From an uncultured Murdochiella sp. (GTDB taxonomy: Bacteria; Bacillota; Clostridia; Tissierellales; Peptoniphilaceae): a stretch of 30,354 bases of DNA. The stretch is from the NCBI RefSeq assembly GCF_902488755.1, contig NZ_CABTXF010000012.1, positions 1 through 30,354 of the forward strand. The letters run 5' to 3'. The notes beneath the pieces are model-generated. The model ran no database searches. It was not told where the DNA came from and saw only the letters and a program-made list of their open reading frames with translations. The translations under genes and the position numbers were made by a program. This document shows positions 20,610 through 27,923 of this stretch, piece by piece (the stretch's first letter is position 1; each line of letters starts with the position of its first letter).

Positions 20610-22127
20610 ATGAACGAAGTCAAAAAAATGAAATATTGTGTAAATGGAGAATGGAAAACATCCAAAGCAGAAAAATATTATGACGTGACGGATTCCAGTA
20701 CGGGCGAATTGCTCGCGCAGGTTCCAAGCTGCACAAAAGAAGAGGTCGAAGAGGCGATCGCTTCCGCTCATGAGGCTTATAAGAGTTGGTCTGCGCTGTC
20801 TTTAAGCCGCCGTACACAATATCTGTTTACCTGGCGTAATGTGCTGATGGATCATCTTGAAGAATTAACGGTGCTTTGTGCAAAAGAATTGGGCAAAAAC
20901 TTGGCCGAAGCAAGAGGAGATGTCCTAAAAGCGATTGAGCCGACAGAATTTGCCACAGGAATTTCCTTTGCTTCCCAGGGGCATGCCTCTCTTAACGTTA
21001 CAACCGGTTATGATACGGCCACCTATCGTGAACCGCTTGGCGTAGTCGGCGGAATTGTTCCGTTCAACTTCCCGGCGATGATTCCCTGGGGATGGATGGT
21101 TCCGGTTGCACTGGCAACAGGAAATACGGTTGTTCTCAAGGCAAACACGCAGACGCCGCTTACTTCCATGCGTATGTTGGAACTCTTTTATGAAGAAGCC
21201 AAATTTCCCAAGGGCGTGGTGAACTTGGTGACATGTAGCCGTCATGAGGCGGAGCTTTTGCTGACCGATCCACGTGTAAAGGCGATCACGTTCGTCGGTA
21301 CGACTAAGGTCGGCAAGCATATCTATTCGGTCGCTTCTGCGAATGGTAAGCGCGTACAGGCGCAATGTGAAGCAAAGAATCATGCTCTTCTGTTGGAAGA
21401 TGCCGATCTGGAAAGCGCGACCAAAGCGATTATCAACTCCACCTACGGCTGTGCCGGCATGCGCTGCATGGCGCTTCCGGTCATCGTTGTCCAGGAGAGC
21501 ATAGCAGATCGTTTTGTCGCTCTGCTCAAAGAGAAGGCACAGGCTATGAAAGTGGGCTGCGCATACGATGAGAATACGGATTTGGGTCCTGTCGTTTCGC
21601 AAGAACACAAAGACTCGATTATGCGCTGGATTGACCAAGGGGTTAAAGAAGGTGCGGAGCTGGTGCTGGATGGACGAGATATCGTTGTACCGGGCTATGA
21701 AGGCGGCTATTTTGTCGGTCCTACCATTTTCGACCATGTCACGGAAGAAATGTCTGTGGGAACGCAGGAAATTTTTGGACCGGTTACCCTCATTAAACGG
21801 GTGAAGAACTTCGAAGAGGGACTGAAAGTCATGAATGACAATCCCTTTGCGAACGGTTCGGTTATCTTCACGCAGAGCGGATACTATGCACGCGAATTTG
21901 AAATGCGCACGGATGGCGGCATGGTAGGAATCAATGTCGGCATTCCCGTACCGACGGCCTATTTCCCGTTCTCTGGAAATAAAGATTCGTTCTTTGGCGA
22001 TTTGCACGTACTTGGAGCGGATGGAGTCCGTTTTTACACGCGCGCAAAAACCGTTACCAAACATTGGTTTGATGATCGTTCTAAATATAGAGACGTCGGC
22101 ACATGGGAAGGGTCTGTCGACCGCTGA
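20610..22127 (+). CDS. mmsA: CoA-acylating (methyl)malonate-semialdehyde dehydrogenase (MmsA/IolA-like)
   Basis: A 505-residue aldehyde dehydrogenase. MMSDH traits are GYDTATYREPLGVVGGIVPFNFP, the active site GCAGMRCMALP (Arg285-Cys286) and the long C-terminal signature GINVGIPVPTAYFPFSGNKD with SFFGDLH and GVRFYTRAKTVTKHW. MmsA/IolA turns malonate semialdehyde, NAD+ and CoA into acetyl-CoA and CO2, the step after the IolJ aldolase. Odd point: where typical members read VQALGGAKNH, this one reads VQAQCEAKNH (250-258), replacing a conserved Gly pair and putting a Glu near the active site. AAGGAG precedes the ATG by 7 bases; a 99-base gap with no recognisable signal separates it from the dehydrogenase. 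Confidence 0.85.
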   Translation: MNEVKKMKYCVNGEWKTSKAEKYYDVTDSSTGELLAQVPSCTKEEVEEAIASAHEAYKSWSALSLSRRTQYLFTWRNVLMDHLEELTVLCAKELGKNLAEARGDVLKAIEPTEFATGISFASQGHASLNVTTGYDTATYREPLGVVGGIVPFNFPAMIPWGWMVPVALATGNTVVLKANTQTPLTSMRMLELFYEEAKFPKGVVNLVTCSRHEAELLLTDPRVKAITFVGTTKVGKHIYSVASANGKRVQAQCEAKNHALLLEDADLESATKAIINSTYGCAGMRCMALPVIVVQESIADRFVALLKEKAQAMKVGCAYDENTDLGPVVSQEHKDSIMRWIDQGVKEGAELVLDGRDIVVPGYEGGYFVGPTIFDHVTEEMSVGTQEIFGPVTLIKRVKNFEEGLKVMNDNPFANGSVIFTQSGYYAREFEMRTDGGMVGINVGIPVPTAYFPFSGNKDSFFGDLHVLGADGVRFYTRAKTVTKHWFDDRSKYRDVGTWEGSVDR

Positions 22128-22145
22128 TCGATGGTCTCTTTCCCA

Positions 22146-22163
22146 AGGTCATGAAAATGACCT
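22146..22163 (+). repeat. Short hairpin after mmsA
   Basis: AGGTCAT and ATGACCT form a 7-base stem with a GAAA tetraloop, between the mmsA stop and the main terminator. It may stabilise the mRNA 3' end. Confidence 0.4.
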
Positions 22164-22187
22164 GAATCATAGAACATTCCTTTGTCG

Positions 22188-22225
22188 AAGAGAAACAGGA
22201 CGCCGTGGCGTCCTGTTTCTCTTTA
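22188..22225. terminator. Bidirectional terminator between mmsA and the convergent ogt gene
   Basis: A perfect 15-base stem AGAGAAACAGGACGC/GCGTCCTGTTTCTCT with loop CGTG, flanked by A-rich bases on the left and T-rich bases on the right. It serves the plus-strand operon and the minus-strand methyltransferase gene. Confidence 0.9.
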
Positions 22226-22244
22226 TGTACGAGGAAAATCCCTC

Positions 22245-22865
22245 TTACCTTTCTTTCCATCGCCTCTCCCACGCCAACAGCCGAGCCTTTCGTTTTAATC
22301 CACCTGCATAACCGGTTAGCGCGCCCTTTGCACCGACCACACGATGACAGGGAATAAGGAGGAGGATGGGATTGTGTGCAACAGCGTTGCCGACGGCTTG
22401 GGCGGACATGGTCGGACGGTGCAGGAATTTTGCCAATTCGTGAGCGATATCGCCATAGGTTTTTGTCTGACCGTACGGAATGTTTAACAGAATATCGTAG
22501 ACCAAATGGCGAAAAGGTGTCGATGTTACGCGAAAAGAAGGAATAAAGTCTGGCTGTTGTCCTGAAAAATAAAGATCTAACCAGCGTTTTGTTTCCTGAA
22601 ACATAGGTGGTTCGGGCTGGCTGCGAACCATATCGTAGAGTGAAGATTTGGGGGATAAAGAGCACTTCTCAGAAAAGTGTTCCTCCATCGAATGCCCTGA
22701 AGAAATTAGGTTATCGGTGGGAAGCGCATCCGGAAACGGCTCATCAAAAGATAGACCGAGAAGTGCGTTCTCATCGAAGGTCATCCGGAGGAGTCCGAGT
22801 GGAGAAGGATAAAAACGTTCGATAATAGTATAGGCAGAAATAGAATCTCTTTGATTCGTCTTCAT
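22245..22865 (-). CDS. ogt: Methylated-DNA--protein-cysteine methyltransferase
   Basis: A 206-residue O6-alkylguanine-DNA alkyltransferase that transfers the alkyl group from DNA to its own cysteine. The active-site motif IPCHRVVG contains Cys173. Before it lie the helix-turn-helix segment PYGQTKTYGDIA and VGNAVAHNP, and after it the GALTGYAGGLKRK loop. The N-terminal ribonuclease-like domain has YPSPLGLLRMTFDENALLGLSF. It is longer than the usual ~160-175 residues because of an insert around residues 45-85. It acts alone in direct repair. It is followed on the minus strand by the shared terminator and preceded by feoA 13 bases upstream, so the two may be co-transcribed. Confidence 0.9.
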   Translation of the reverse strand: MKTNQRDSISAYTIIERFYPSPLGLLRMTFDENALLGLSFDEPFPDALPTDNLISSGHSMEEHFSEKCSLSPKSSLYDMVRSQPEPPMFQETKRWLDLYFSGQQPDFIPSFRVTSTPFRHLVYDILLNIPYGQTKTYGDIAHELAKFLHRPTMSAQAVGNAVAHNPILLLIPCHRVVGAKGALTGYAGGLKRKARLLAWERRWKER

Positions 22866-22878
22866 CCTCCATCATCCT

Positions 22879-23181
22879 TTATGTAGGATTCGCATTTACC
22901 CCTGCGCACCCTTCCTGTTCCGAACAGAGGCGAGCCTGCATCACCAGTGGTTCACTCTCGGTTCTTGCCGGCTGCACGTCTATTTTTTGTGCCAATTCGC
23001 GGCTGATGCCCAGGCGCGTTTCTTTGACCACAACAATGTAGTTGCCCTGCACTTCATTCACGAGACGGATGCGGCTGCCGGGAACAAATCCAAGATTCAT
23101 CAGCTGTTTTTGTAGTTTTTCGCGTCCTCCGATATGTACAATTTCATAGGTTTCACCCGGATTCGCTAAGAATAGTTTCAT
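22879..23181 (-). CDS. feoA: FeoA-like iron transport accessory protein with a C-terminal extension
   Basis: A 100-residue protein whose first ~75 residues form a FeoA SH3-like domain: LANPGETYEIVHIGG, KLQKQLMNLGFVPGSRIRLV, GNYIVVVKETRLGISRELAQKI. FeoA supports the FeoB ferrous iron transporter. FeoB is not adjacent, and the last ~25 residues (with Cys in RLCSEQEGCAG) are an extension of unknown role. The ATG at 23181 follows AAAGGATG on the minus strand; an in-frame TTG at 23196 is less likely. A perfect palindrome covers its presumed promoter, consistent with metal control. Confidence 0.8.
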   Translation of the reverse strand: MKLFLANPGETYEIVHIGGREKLQKQLMNLGFVPGSRIRLVNEVQGNYIVVVKETRLGISRELAQKIDVQPARTESEPLVMQARLCSEQEGCAGVNANPT

Positions 23182-23203
23182 GGTACATCCTTTCAATGCC
23201 TAT

Positions 23204-23223
23204 AACATAATGGCGATTATGTT
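23204..23223. promoter_or_regulatory. Perfect 20-base palindromic operator candidate before feoA
   Basis: AACATAAT-GGCG-ATTATGTT is an exact inverted repeat, 23 bases upstream of the feoA start. On the minus strand it overlaps a possible promoter (TTGTCG, 17-18 base spacer, TTATGT/TATGTT). Its shape fits a dimeric repressor, plausibly a Fur- or DtxR-family metal regulator; the family cannot be fixed from one site. Confidence 0.5.
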
Positions 23224-23311
23224 TCGCCGACAACTTCATGCAAATCGTTCTACGTCCGTGACGAGATGATGCCGGATGACACCGGAAAACTCGTCTATTG
23301 CTCAAGAGATA

Positions 23312-23327
23312 GTTAGCTTTATCTAAC
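23312..23327. promoter_or_regulatory. Second inverted repeat in the feoA/methyltransferase divergent region
   Basis: GTTAG (23312-23316) and CTAAC (23323-23327) frame a 6-base centre, reading GTTAGCTTTATCTAAC. The TTAG...CTAA arms recall DtxR/IdeR-type metal boxes. It could serve either the minus-strand feoA or the plus-strand methyltransferase gene. Confidence 0.3.
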
Positions 23328-23441
23328 ATGATTTTACGCGCGACGTTGTTCTACGTCAAGGGCAATTTGCGCGGATATACGTCTATTGTGACTGGAAAAA
23401 CCCCTTCAAATAAGCCAAAATAGAATCGGGAGGAAAGACGG

Positions 23442-24593
23442 ATGACGCAATGGACCATACATGCCACGGCAGCTTTTGGGCTTGAGGCTGTGGTAAAAAG
23501 ACAATGCGAAGCACTCGGCTTGGGACCTTGCCGTATTGAAGAGGGACATGTGCTGTTTGTCGGTGAAACCGAAGAGGTGATGCGAGCAAATTTGTATTTG
23601 GCAAGTGCCGATCGTGTGCTGATAGAGGTAGGGCGTTTTCCTGCCGAATGCTTTGATGCGCTTTTTGAAGGAACAAAAGCGTTAGATTGGACGATGTATT
23701 TGCCGCGCAATGCTCGTTTTCCCGTGCGGGCAAAAACGGTGCAATCTACGTTGGCATCCCCTTCGGATGTGCAGAAAATTGTAAAAAAAGCGGTGGTTGG
23801 CGCTTTACAACGACGCGACGCACTGGAGCATTTTCCGGAAGATGGCGCATTGTTTCCTATTGATGTGCTCCTTCGCCATAACGAATGCGTTATATGTCTG
23901 GATACCACCGGCGAAGGACTGTTTAAGAGGGGATATCGGTTGGAAAAAGGTGGAGCGCCATTGAAGGAAACTATGGCGGCGGCACTGATCGATCTTTCGG
24001 TTTGGACGATAGATCGTCCCTTCGCCGACGTCTTTTGCGGTTCGGGCACGCTTGTGATTGAAGCGGCGCGCAAAGCGCGAGGCATTGCGCCTGGCTTGGA
24101 TCGCACTTTCCTGTTTCAACAATGGCCATGGATGGATGCCAAACAGTATAAGCAGTTACGACGGGAGGCTCTGGCAAGGGTCAAGACGGATTTGCAAGCC
24201 GAAATGCTTGGTTTTGATATCGATCCTGCCATGGTGCGCATAGCGCGTCATAATGCCGAGGAGGCGGGCGTTTCCGACATGGTGCGTTTTGTTAAACGGG
24301 ACATGCGTGAAGTGGGATTGAGCGAAAACTTTGGGGTGATGGTGACCAATCCACCGTATGGAAAACGCCTCTCGCCAGTGGAAGGACTAGATGTGTTGAT
24401 GCGCGATTTCGCTCGGCGTTTTCTCACGCTGCGCACATGGTCGGCATACGTCATTACCGCCATGCCGGAATTTGAAAAAGTAGTGGGAGAAGAGACCGGA
24501 AAAGAGGCGAGTCGTCGGCGAAAATTGTTTAATGGCGGAGAAGAAGTAACCTACTATCAATTCGTAGGGCCTGACCCGAAACGATTCCGCTAA
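23442..24593 (+). CDS. ypsC: THUMP-domain class I SAM-dependent RNA methyltransferase (YpsC/RlmL-like)
   Basis: A 383-residue protein. The N-terminal ferredoxin-like/THUMP part (residues 1-155, with TAAFGLEAVVKRQCEALG and HVLFVGETEEVMRANLYLASADRVLIEV) is followed by a Rossmann methyltransferase domain: PFADVFCGSGTLVIEAA (SAM loop), LGFDIDPAMVRIARHNAEEAG (acidic ribose-binding residue) and the catalytic VTNPPYGKRL. Length and layout match B. subtilis YpsC, homologous to the RlmL part that methylates a guanine N2 in 23S rRNA. The exact target is inferred from the family. GGGAGGAAAG precedes the ATG. Confidence 0.9.
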   Translation: MTQWTIHATAAFGLEAVVKRQCEALGLGPCRIEEGHVLFVGETEEVMRANLYLASADRVLIEVGRFPAECFDALFEGTKALDWTMYLPRNARFPVRAKTVQSTLASPSDVQKIVKKAVVGALQRRDALEHFPEDGALFPIDVLLRHNECVICLDTTGEGLFKRGYRLEKGGAPLKETMAAALIDLSVWTIDRPFADVFCGSGTLVIEAARKARGIAPGLDRTFLFQQWPWMDAKQYKQLRREALARVKTDLQAEMLGFDIDPAMVRIARHNAEEAGVSDMVRFVKRDMREVGLSENFGVMVTNPPYGKRLSPVEGLDVLMRDFARRFLTLRTWSAYVITAMPEFEKVVGEETGKEASRRRKLFNGGEEVTYYQFVGPDPKRFR

Positions 24594-24605
24594 CCGTAGT
24601 GTTGC

Positions 24606-24656
24606 AAACGAATTCGCTGCACGCTGCGGATTCTCCTTCGCAACAGCCTTCGCTAT
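24606..24656 (+). repeat. Imperfect hairpin between the methyltransferase and phosphatase genes
   Basis: The arms AATTCGC/GCGGATT (7 bases, one wobble, 24611-24636) lie inside a weaker GTTGC/GCAAC pair (24602-24606 and 24640-24644). There is no T run, so it is not a standard terminator. TATGAT and GATAAT near 24654-24665 could be -10 boxes for the next gene, but no -35 box fits. Confidence 0.25.
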
Positions 24657-24692
24657 GATAAGATAATGACGGGAAAGGCGAGGGAGAAACGC

Positions 24693-25784
24693 ATGAAAAA
24701 AACGACAACAAAAGAGCCGATCTTTCTTACCGACACCACGATGTTGAACGCCATGGAAGACTATGTGCGTGTTGTCGATCGCAAAGGACAGATTCTTTTT
24801 GAAAACGAGGCTCTGCTGCGCTTTAATCAGGCGGAAAGCAAGGGGAGCCCTGTTTTTCCGCTGTCTACTGCGACAGGCCCGTTTTTGGAGCATACCGTCA
24901 CAAGGACGGAGTTTTGTGTTGCCGGACACGTTTTTTCCGTGATGAATTCGCCCATCTATGAAGACGGCGAAGTGGTGGCAGCGATTCAGGTGTTTCGCGA
25001 TACAACCATCCAGAACAACATTACGCTACAGCTGCTCAATCGAAATCGAAAATGGCAGAAAGAAATTGCGCTGGCACGCACCATTCAGACCAAGATGCTT
25101 CCCCGCATGAAGACGTTTGGCAATTTGCAGTTCGATTTTGCCTACATGCCCAGCGAAGAGCTTTCCGGAGACTTTTTCGACTTCGTTCCGTTAGGAGAAG
25201 GTCGTTTAGGGTTCTATATTTCCGATGTGGTAGGACACGGTGTTTCCGCTTCTATTTTGACCATGTTCGTTCGACAGACGATGCGTTCCATTCTTGAAGA
25301 AGAAAAAATACGTGAACCGGCGCAGGTTTTGGGTGCGCTTCGCGATCGGTTTTATGAAATACAAATGGATGACGGTCAATACTTTTCCCTGTTTTATGCG
25401 GTTTTTGATACCGTTAAGAATACATTGACCTATGCGAATGCCGGACATCACTGTTTGCCCATGGTGGAGTGTGCCGGCGAGTTGGAGACATTATACGCCA
25501 CCGGTCGGCTGATTTCCCCCGTTCTCTTGAAAGGGTATACGTACGAACAGCATTGCCGTCCGATGCGCAAAGCCGATCGCTTTCTCTTTTTCACCGATGG
25601 CGCGGTCGAAGCGAAGAATGCATTGGGCATGGAATATGGCGAAGAAAATTTGCGCCGTTTATTGTTACACACAACCAAAAACACATTATCGACAATTGTC
25701 CATGATTTGCGTCAATATACCGGAGAGCAGCTCAAGGACGACATTGCCATTGTGTATGTGGAAAATCAAAGGAGGAAGGTATGA
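24693..25784 (+). CDS. PAS-domain PP2C/SpoIIE-family serine phosphatase (RsbU-like)
   Basis: A 363-residue cytoplasmic signalling protein. Residues ~12-108 look like a PAS sensor (AMEDYVRVVDRKGQILFENEA ... AAIQVFRDTT). A helical linker (~110-135, QKEIALARTIQTKMLP) leads to a SpoIIE/RsbU PP2C domain. Metal-binding acids are visible in ELSGDFFDF (Asp160), YISDVVGHG (Asp178), FTDGAVEA (Asp302) and KDDIAIV (349-350). Family members dephosphorylate anti-anti-sigma factors, but no STAS or anti-sigma kinase gene is in the window. The ATG at 24693 follows GGGAG; an ATG at 24666 is in frame but lacks a good site. It overlaps pgi by 4 bases (ATGA). Confidence 0.85.
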   Translation: MKKTTTKEPIFLTDTTMLNAMEDYVRVVDRKGQILFENEALLRFNQAESKGSPVFPLSTATGPFLEHTVTRTEFCVAGHVFSVMNSPIYEDGEVVAAIQVFRDTTIQNNITLQLLNRNRKWQKEIALARTIQTKMLPRMKTFGNLQFDFAYMPSEELSGDFFDFVPLGEGRLGFYISDVVGHGVSASILTMFVRQTMRSILEEEKIREPAQVLGALRDRFYEIQMDDGQYFSLFYAVFDTVKNTLTYANAGHHCLPMVECAGELETLYATGRLISPVLLKGYTYEQHCRPMRKADRFLFFTDGAVEAKNALGMEYGEENLRRLLLHTTKNTLSTIVHDLRQYTGEQLKDDIAIVYVENQRRKV

Positions 25785-27055
25785 AGCTCGATTTGACACA
25801 AGCGGGAACTGCGAAGGCACGGGAAGACAAAAAAGAACAGGTGTTGGCTGCGCTAAAAACACTGGTGGAGAAAACCGGCGCGGGCAACGACTTTTTAGGT
25901 TGGGTAGATCTGCCAGAAGAGATAGATCCGAAAGAACGGGAACAAATTCGCCAAGCGGCGGAGCGCATCCGAAACGAAGCCGAAGCATTGGTGGTTATCG
26001 GCATTGGTGGATCGTATCTCGGTGCACGCGCTGTGATCGAAGCGCTTACGCCTTCCTACAAAAAAAACGAACCGGAAATCCTCTTCGCAGGAAATCAGTT
26101 GAGTGCCGAAGAAACTGTTGCGCTGTTAAACCATCTTCGCGGTAAGCGTTTTGCTATTAATGTCATCTCCAAGTCCGGCACAACGACAGAGCCGGCGGTA
26201 GCGTTCCGTCATTTTAAGGCATTATTAGAGGAAAATGTCGGCAAAGAAAAAGCAAAATCCCTCATTTTTGCCACGACCGATCGGGCGCGTGGCGCACTAA
26301 AGACCATGGCGGACGCGGAAGGCTATGAGTCTTTCGTTGTTCCCGACGACATCGGCGGACGCTTTACCGTACTGACGGCGGTGGGACTTTTGCCGATTGC
26401 CGCCGCAGGGATCGACGTAGATGCCCTTATTGAGGGAGCAAGAACCATGCGCAAAATCGCGCTCGAGGCCGATTTTGAAGCGAATCCGGTGCTGCGTTAT
26501 GCGGCTTCGCGGCTGGCGCTCATGGAACAGGGCAAAAGCATTGAAATTCTCGTTGCCTACGAACCGAAGATGCACTATGTTCAGGAATGGTGGAAACAGC
26601 TGGCAGGCGAGAGCGAAGGCAAAGAGGGAAAAGGACTATTTCCGGCGTCGGTCAGCAATACGACCGATTTGCATTCGTTAGGGCAATGGATTCAAGAAGG
26701 CCCGCGCGTTTTATTTGAGACCGTAGTATGGTTTGCCGAAGCGAAGGAGGATGTGGCAGTACCACCGACCGCAGATAATTTAGACGGTTTGAATTATTTG
26801 GCAGGCAAGACCATGCACGAGGTCAATGAGCAGGCGATGGAGGCGACCCGTCAGGCGCATTACGATGGGGATGTGCCGAATCATCTGCTGGTTTTCCGAA
26901 AATTGGATGCAGAAAACCTCGGCGCTTTATTGTATTTCTTTGAAGCGGTGATTGGCGTAACTGGTTATGCCATGGGCGTTAATCCCTTTAATCAGCCGGG
27001 CGTTGAGCAGTACAAGAAAAACATGTTCCATCGGTTGGGAAAACCGGGCTTCTAA
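25781..27055 (+). CDS. pgi: Glucose-6-phosphate isomerase
   Basis: A 424-residue Pgi of the short bacterial type (Bacillus Pgi is ~450). It carries VVIGIGGSYLGARAVIEAL, NVISKSGTTTEPAVAFR (phosphate-binding loop), VPDDIGGRFTVLTAVGLLP, ETVVWF and NPFNQPGVEQYKKNMF near the C-terminus. It interconverts glucose 6-phosphate and fructose 6-phosphate. Its start codon overlaps the stop of the phosphatase gene (ATGA) and AGGAGG lies inside that gene, so the two are translationally coupled. deoD follows after 37 bases. Confidence 0.95.
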   Translation: MKLDLTQAGTAKAREDKKEQVLAALKTLVEKTGAGNDFLGWVDLPEEIDPKEREQIRQAAERIRNEAEALVVIGIGGSYLGARAVIEALTPSYKKNEPEILFAGNQLSAEETVALLNHLRGKRFAINVISKSGTTTEPAVAFRHFKALLEENVGKEKAKSLIFATTDRARGALKTMADAEGYESFVVPDDIGGRFTVLTAVGLLPIAAAGIDVDALIEGARTMRKIALEADFEANPVLRYAASRLALMEQGKSIEILVAYEPKMHYVQEWWKQLAGESEGKEGKGLFPASVSNTTDLHSLGQWIQEGPRVLFETVVWFAEAKEDVAVPPTADNLDGLNYLAGKTMHEVNEQAMEATRQAHYDGDVPNHLLVFRKLDAENLGALLYFFEAVIGVTGYAMGVNPFNQPGVEQYKKNMFHRLGKPGF

Positions 27056-27092
27056 CCCCGGATTTCCCCTACGAATAAGGTAAGGAGGAAAA

Positions 27093-27800
27093 ATGGCGAC
27101 TCCCCATATTCAAGCAGAGAGAGGCGAAATTGCCGAGAAAATACTATTGCCGGGTGATCCGCTGCGGGCAAAATTCATTGCTGAGACGTTTTTGACAGAT
27201 CCTGTGTGTTTTAATCGCGTCCGCAATATGCTGGGCTATACCGGCACGTATCGCGGAGAGCGCGTTTCCGTCATGGGGACGGGCATGGGGATGCCTTCCC
27301 TTTCCATCTATGCGTATGAACTCATTCACACCTATGGCGTGAAGAAGCTGATCCGCGTTGGTTCGGCAGGCGCAATGCGTGAAAACCTCAATATCTATGA
27401 TTTGGTCCTTGCCGAGGGGGCGTGCACCGATTCGCGCATTGCCTTTCCCTACGATTTGAATGGAACCTATTCTGCCATCGCTTCGTGGGCATTACTTTCA
27501 CGCGCGGCAAAGGCGGCTGAAGCACAGGGAAAAACGGCACATGTAGGGAATGTTTTTTCCACAGACGTCTTTTACAATCCCTTAAACAGTCGGGAAGACC
27601 ATTGGAAAAAATGGGCAGAAATGGGCTGTCTGGCAGTGGAAATGGAAACCTATGCGCTGTATGCGTTAGCCGCTGCTTCCGGCGTAGATGCCTTGAGCAT
27701 TCTTACGATTTCCGATTCGCTTGTCAGCGGAAATGAGACCACGGCGGCAGAACGACAGAATAGTTTTCAAGCCATGATGGAGATTGCGCTGGCGGTGTAA
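27093..27800 (+). CDS. deoD: Purine nucleoside phosphorylase, DeoD type
   Basis: A 235-residue hexameric-type PNP that splits purine (deoxy)nucleosides with phosphate. It starts MATPHIQAERGEIA. It has ILLPGDPLRAKFIAE and VMGTGMGMPS (phosphate binding), RVGSAGAM, and VEMETYALY (ribose site). The catalytic-Asp region reads TISDSLVSGNETTAAERQ, where E. coli has SDH; Ser replaces the His next to the Asp. AAGGAGG precedes the ATG. Together with deoC it channels deoxyribose 1-phosphate toward glycolysis; a phosphopentomutase gene is not here. Confidence 0.94.
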   Translation: MATPHIQAERGEIAEKILLPGDPLRAKFIAETFLTDPVCFNRVRNMLGYTGTYRGERVSVMGTGMGMPSLSIYAYELIHTYGVKKLIRVGSAGAMRENLNIYDLVLAEGACTDSRIAFPYDLNGTYSAIASWALLSRAAKAAEAQGKTAHVGNVFSTDVFYNPLNSREDHWKKWAEMGCLAVEMETYALYALAAASGVDALSILTISDSLVSGNETTAAERQNSFQAMMEIALAV

Positions 27801-27832
27801 TGAAAACAGTGCTGTGACGAGGAAGATCGATT

Positions 27833-27878
27833 AACCGTTTTTGCCGTAACGTAAGGCAGAGAGCACTCGAAAACGGTT
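27833..27878 (+). repeat. Bipartite inverted repeat between deoD and deoC
   Basis: AACCGTTTT (27833-27841) pairs exactly with AAAACGGTT (27870-27878), with an inner TGCC/GGCA stem (27842-27845 and 27855-27858). There is no clean T run. It could be a weak terminator, an mRNA processing site or an operator. The rest of the 123-base gap shows nothing else. Confidence 0.4.
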
Positions 27879-27923
27879 CATTTTGGGAAGAAGATAAGGG
27901 AAAGAAACAGAAATGAGGGAACT

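Noticed and set aside
20925..22064. A 379-codon open frame on the minus strand
   Set aside because: It lies entirely antisense to mmsA, whose protein has clear family signatures; the minus frame gives a low-complexity, Arg/His-rich product with no ribosome site.
23351..24106. A 251-codon open frame on the minus strand
   Set aside because: Antisense to the THUMP methyltransferase; Ser/Arg/Pro-rich shadow without domain pattern.
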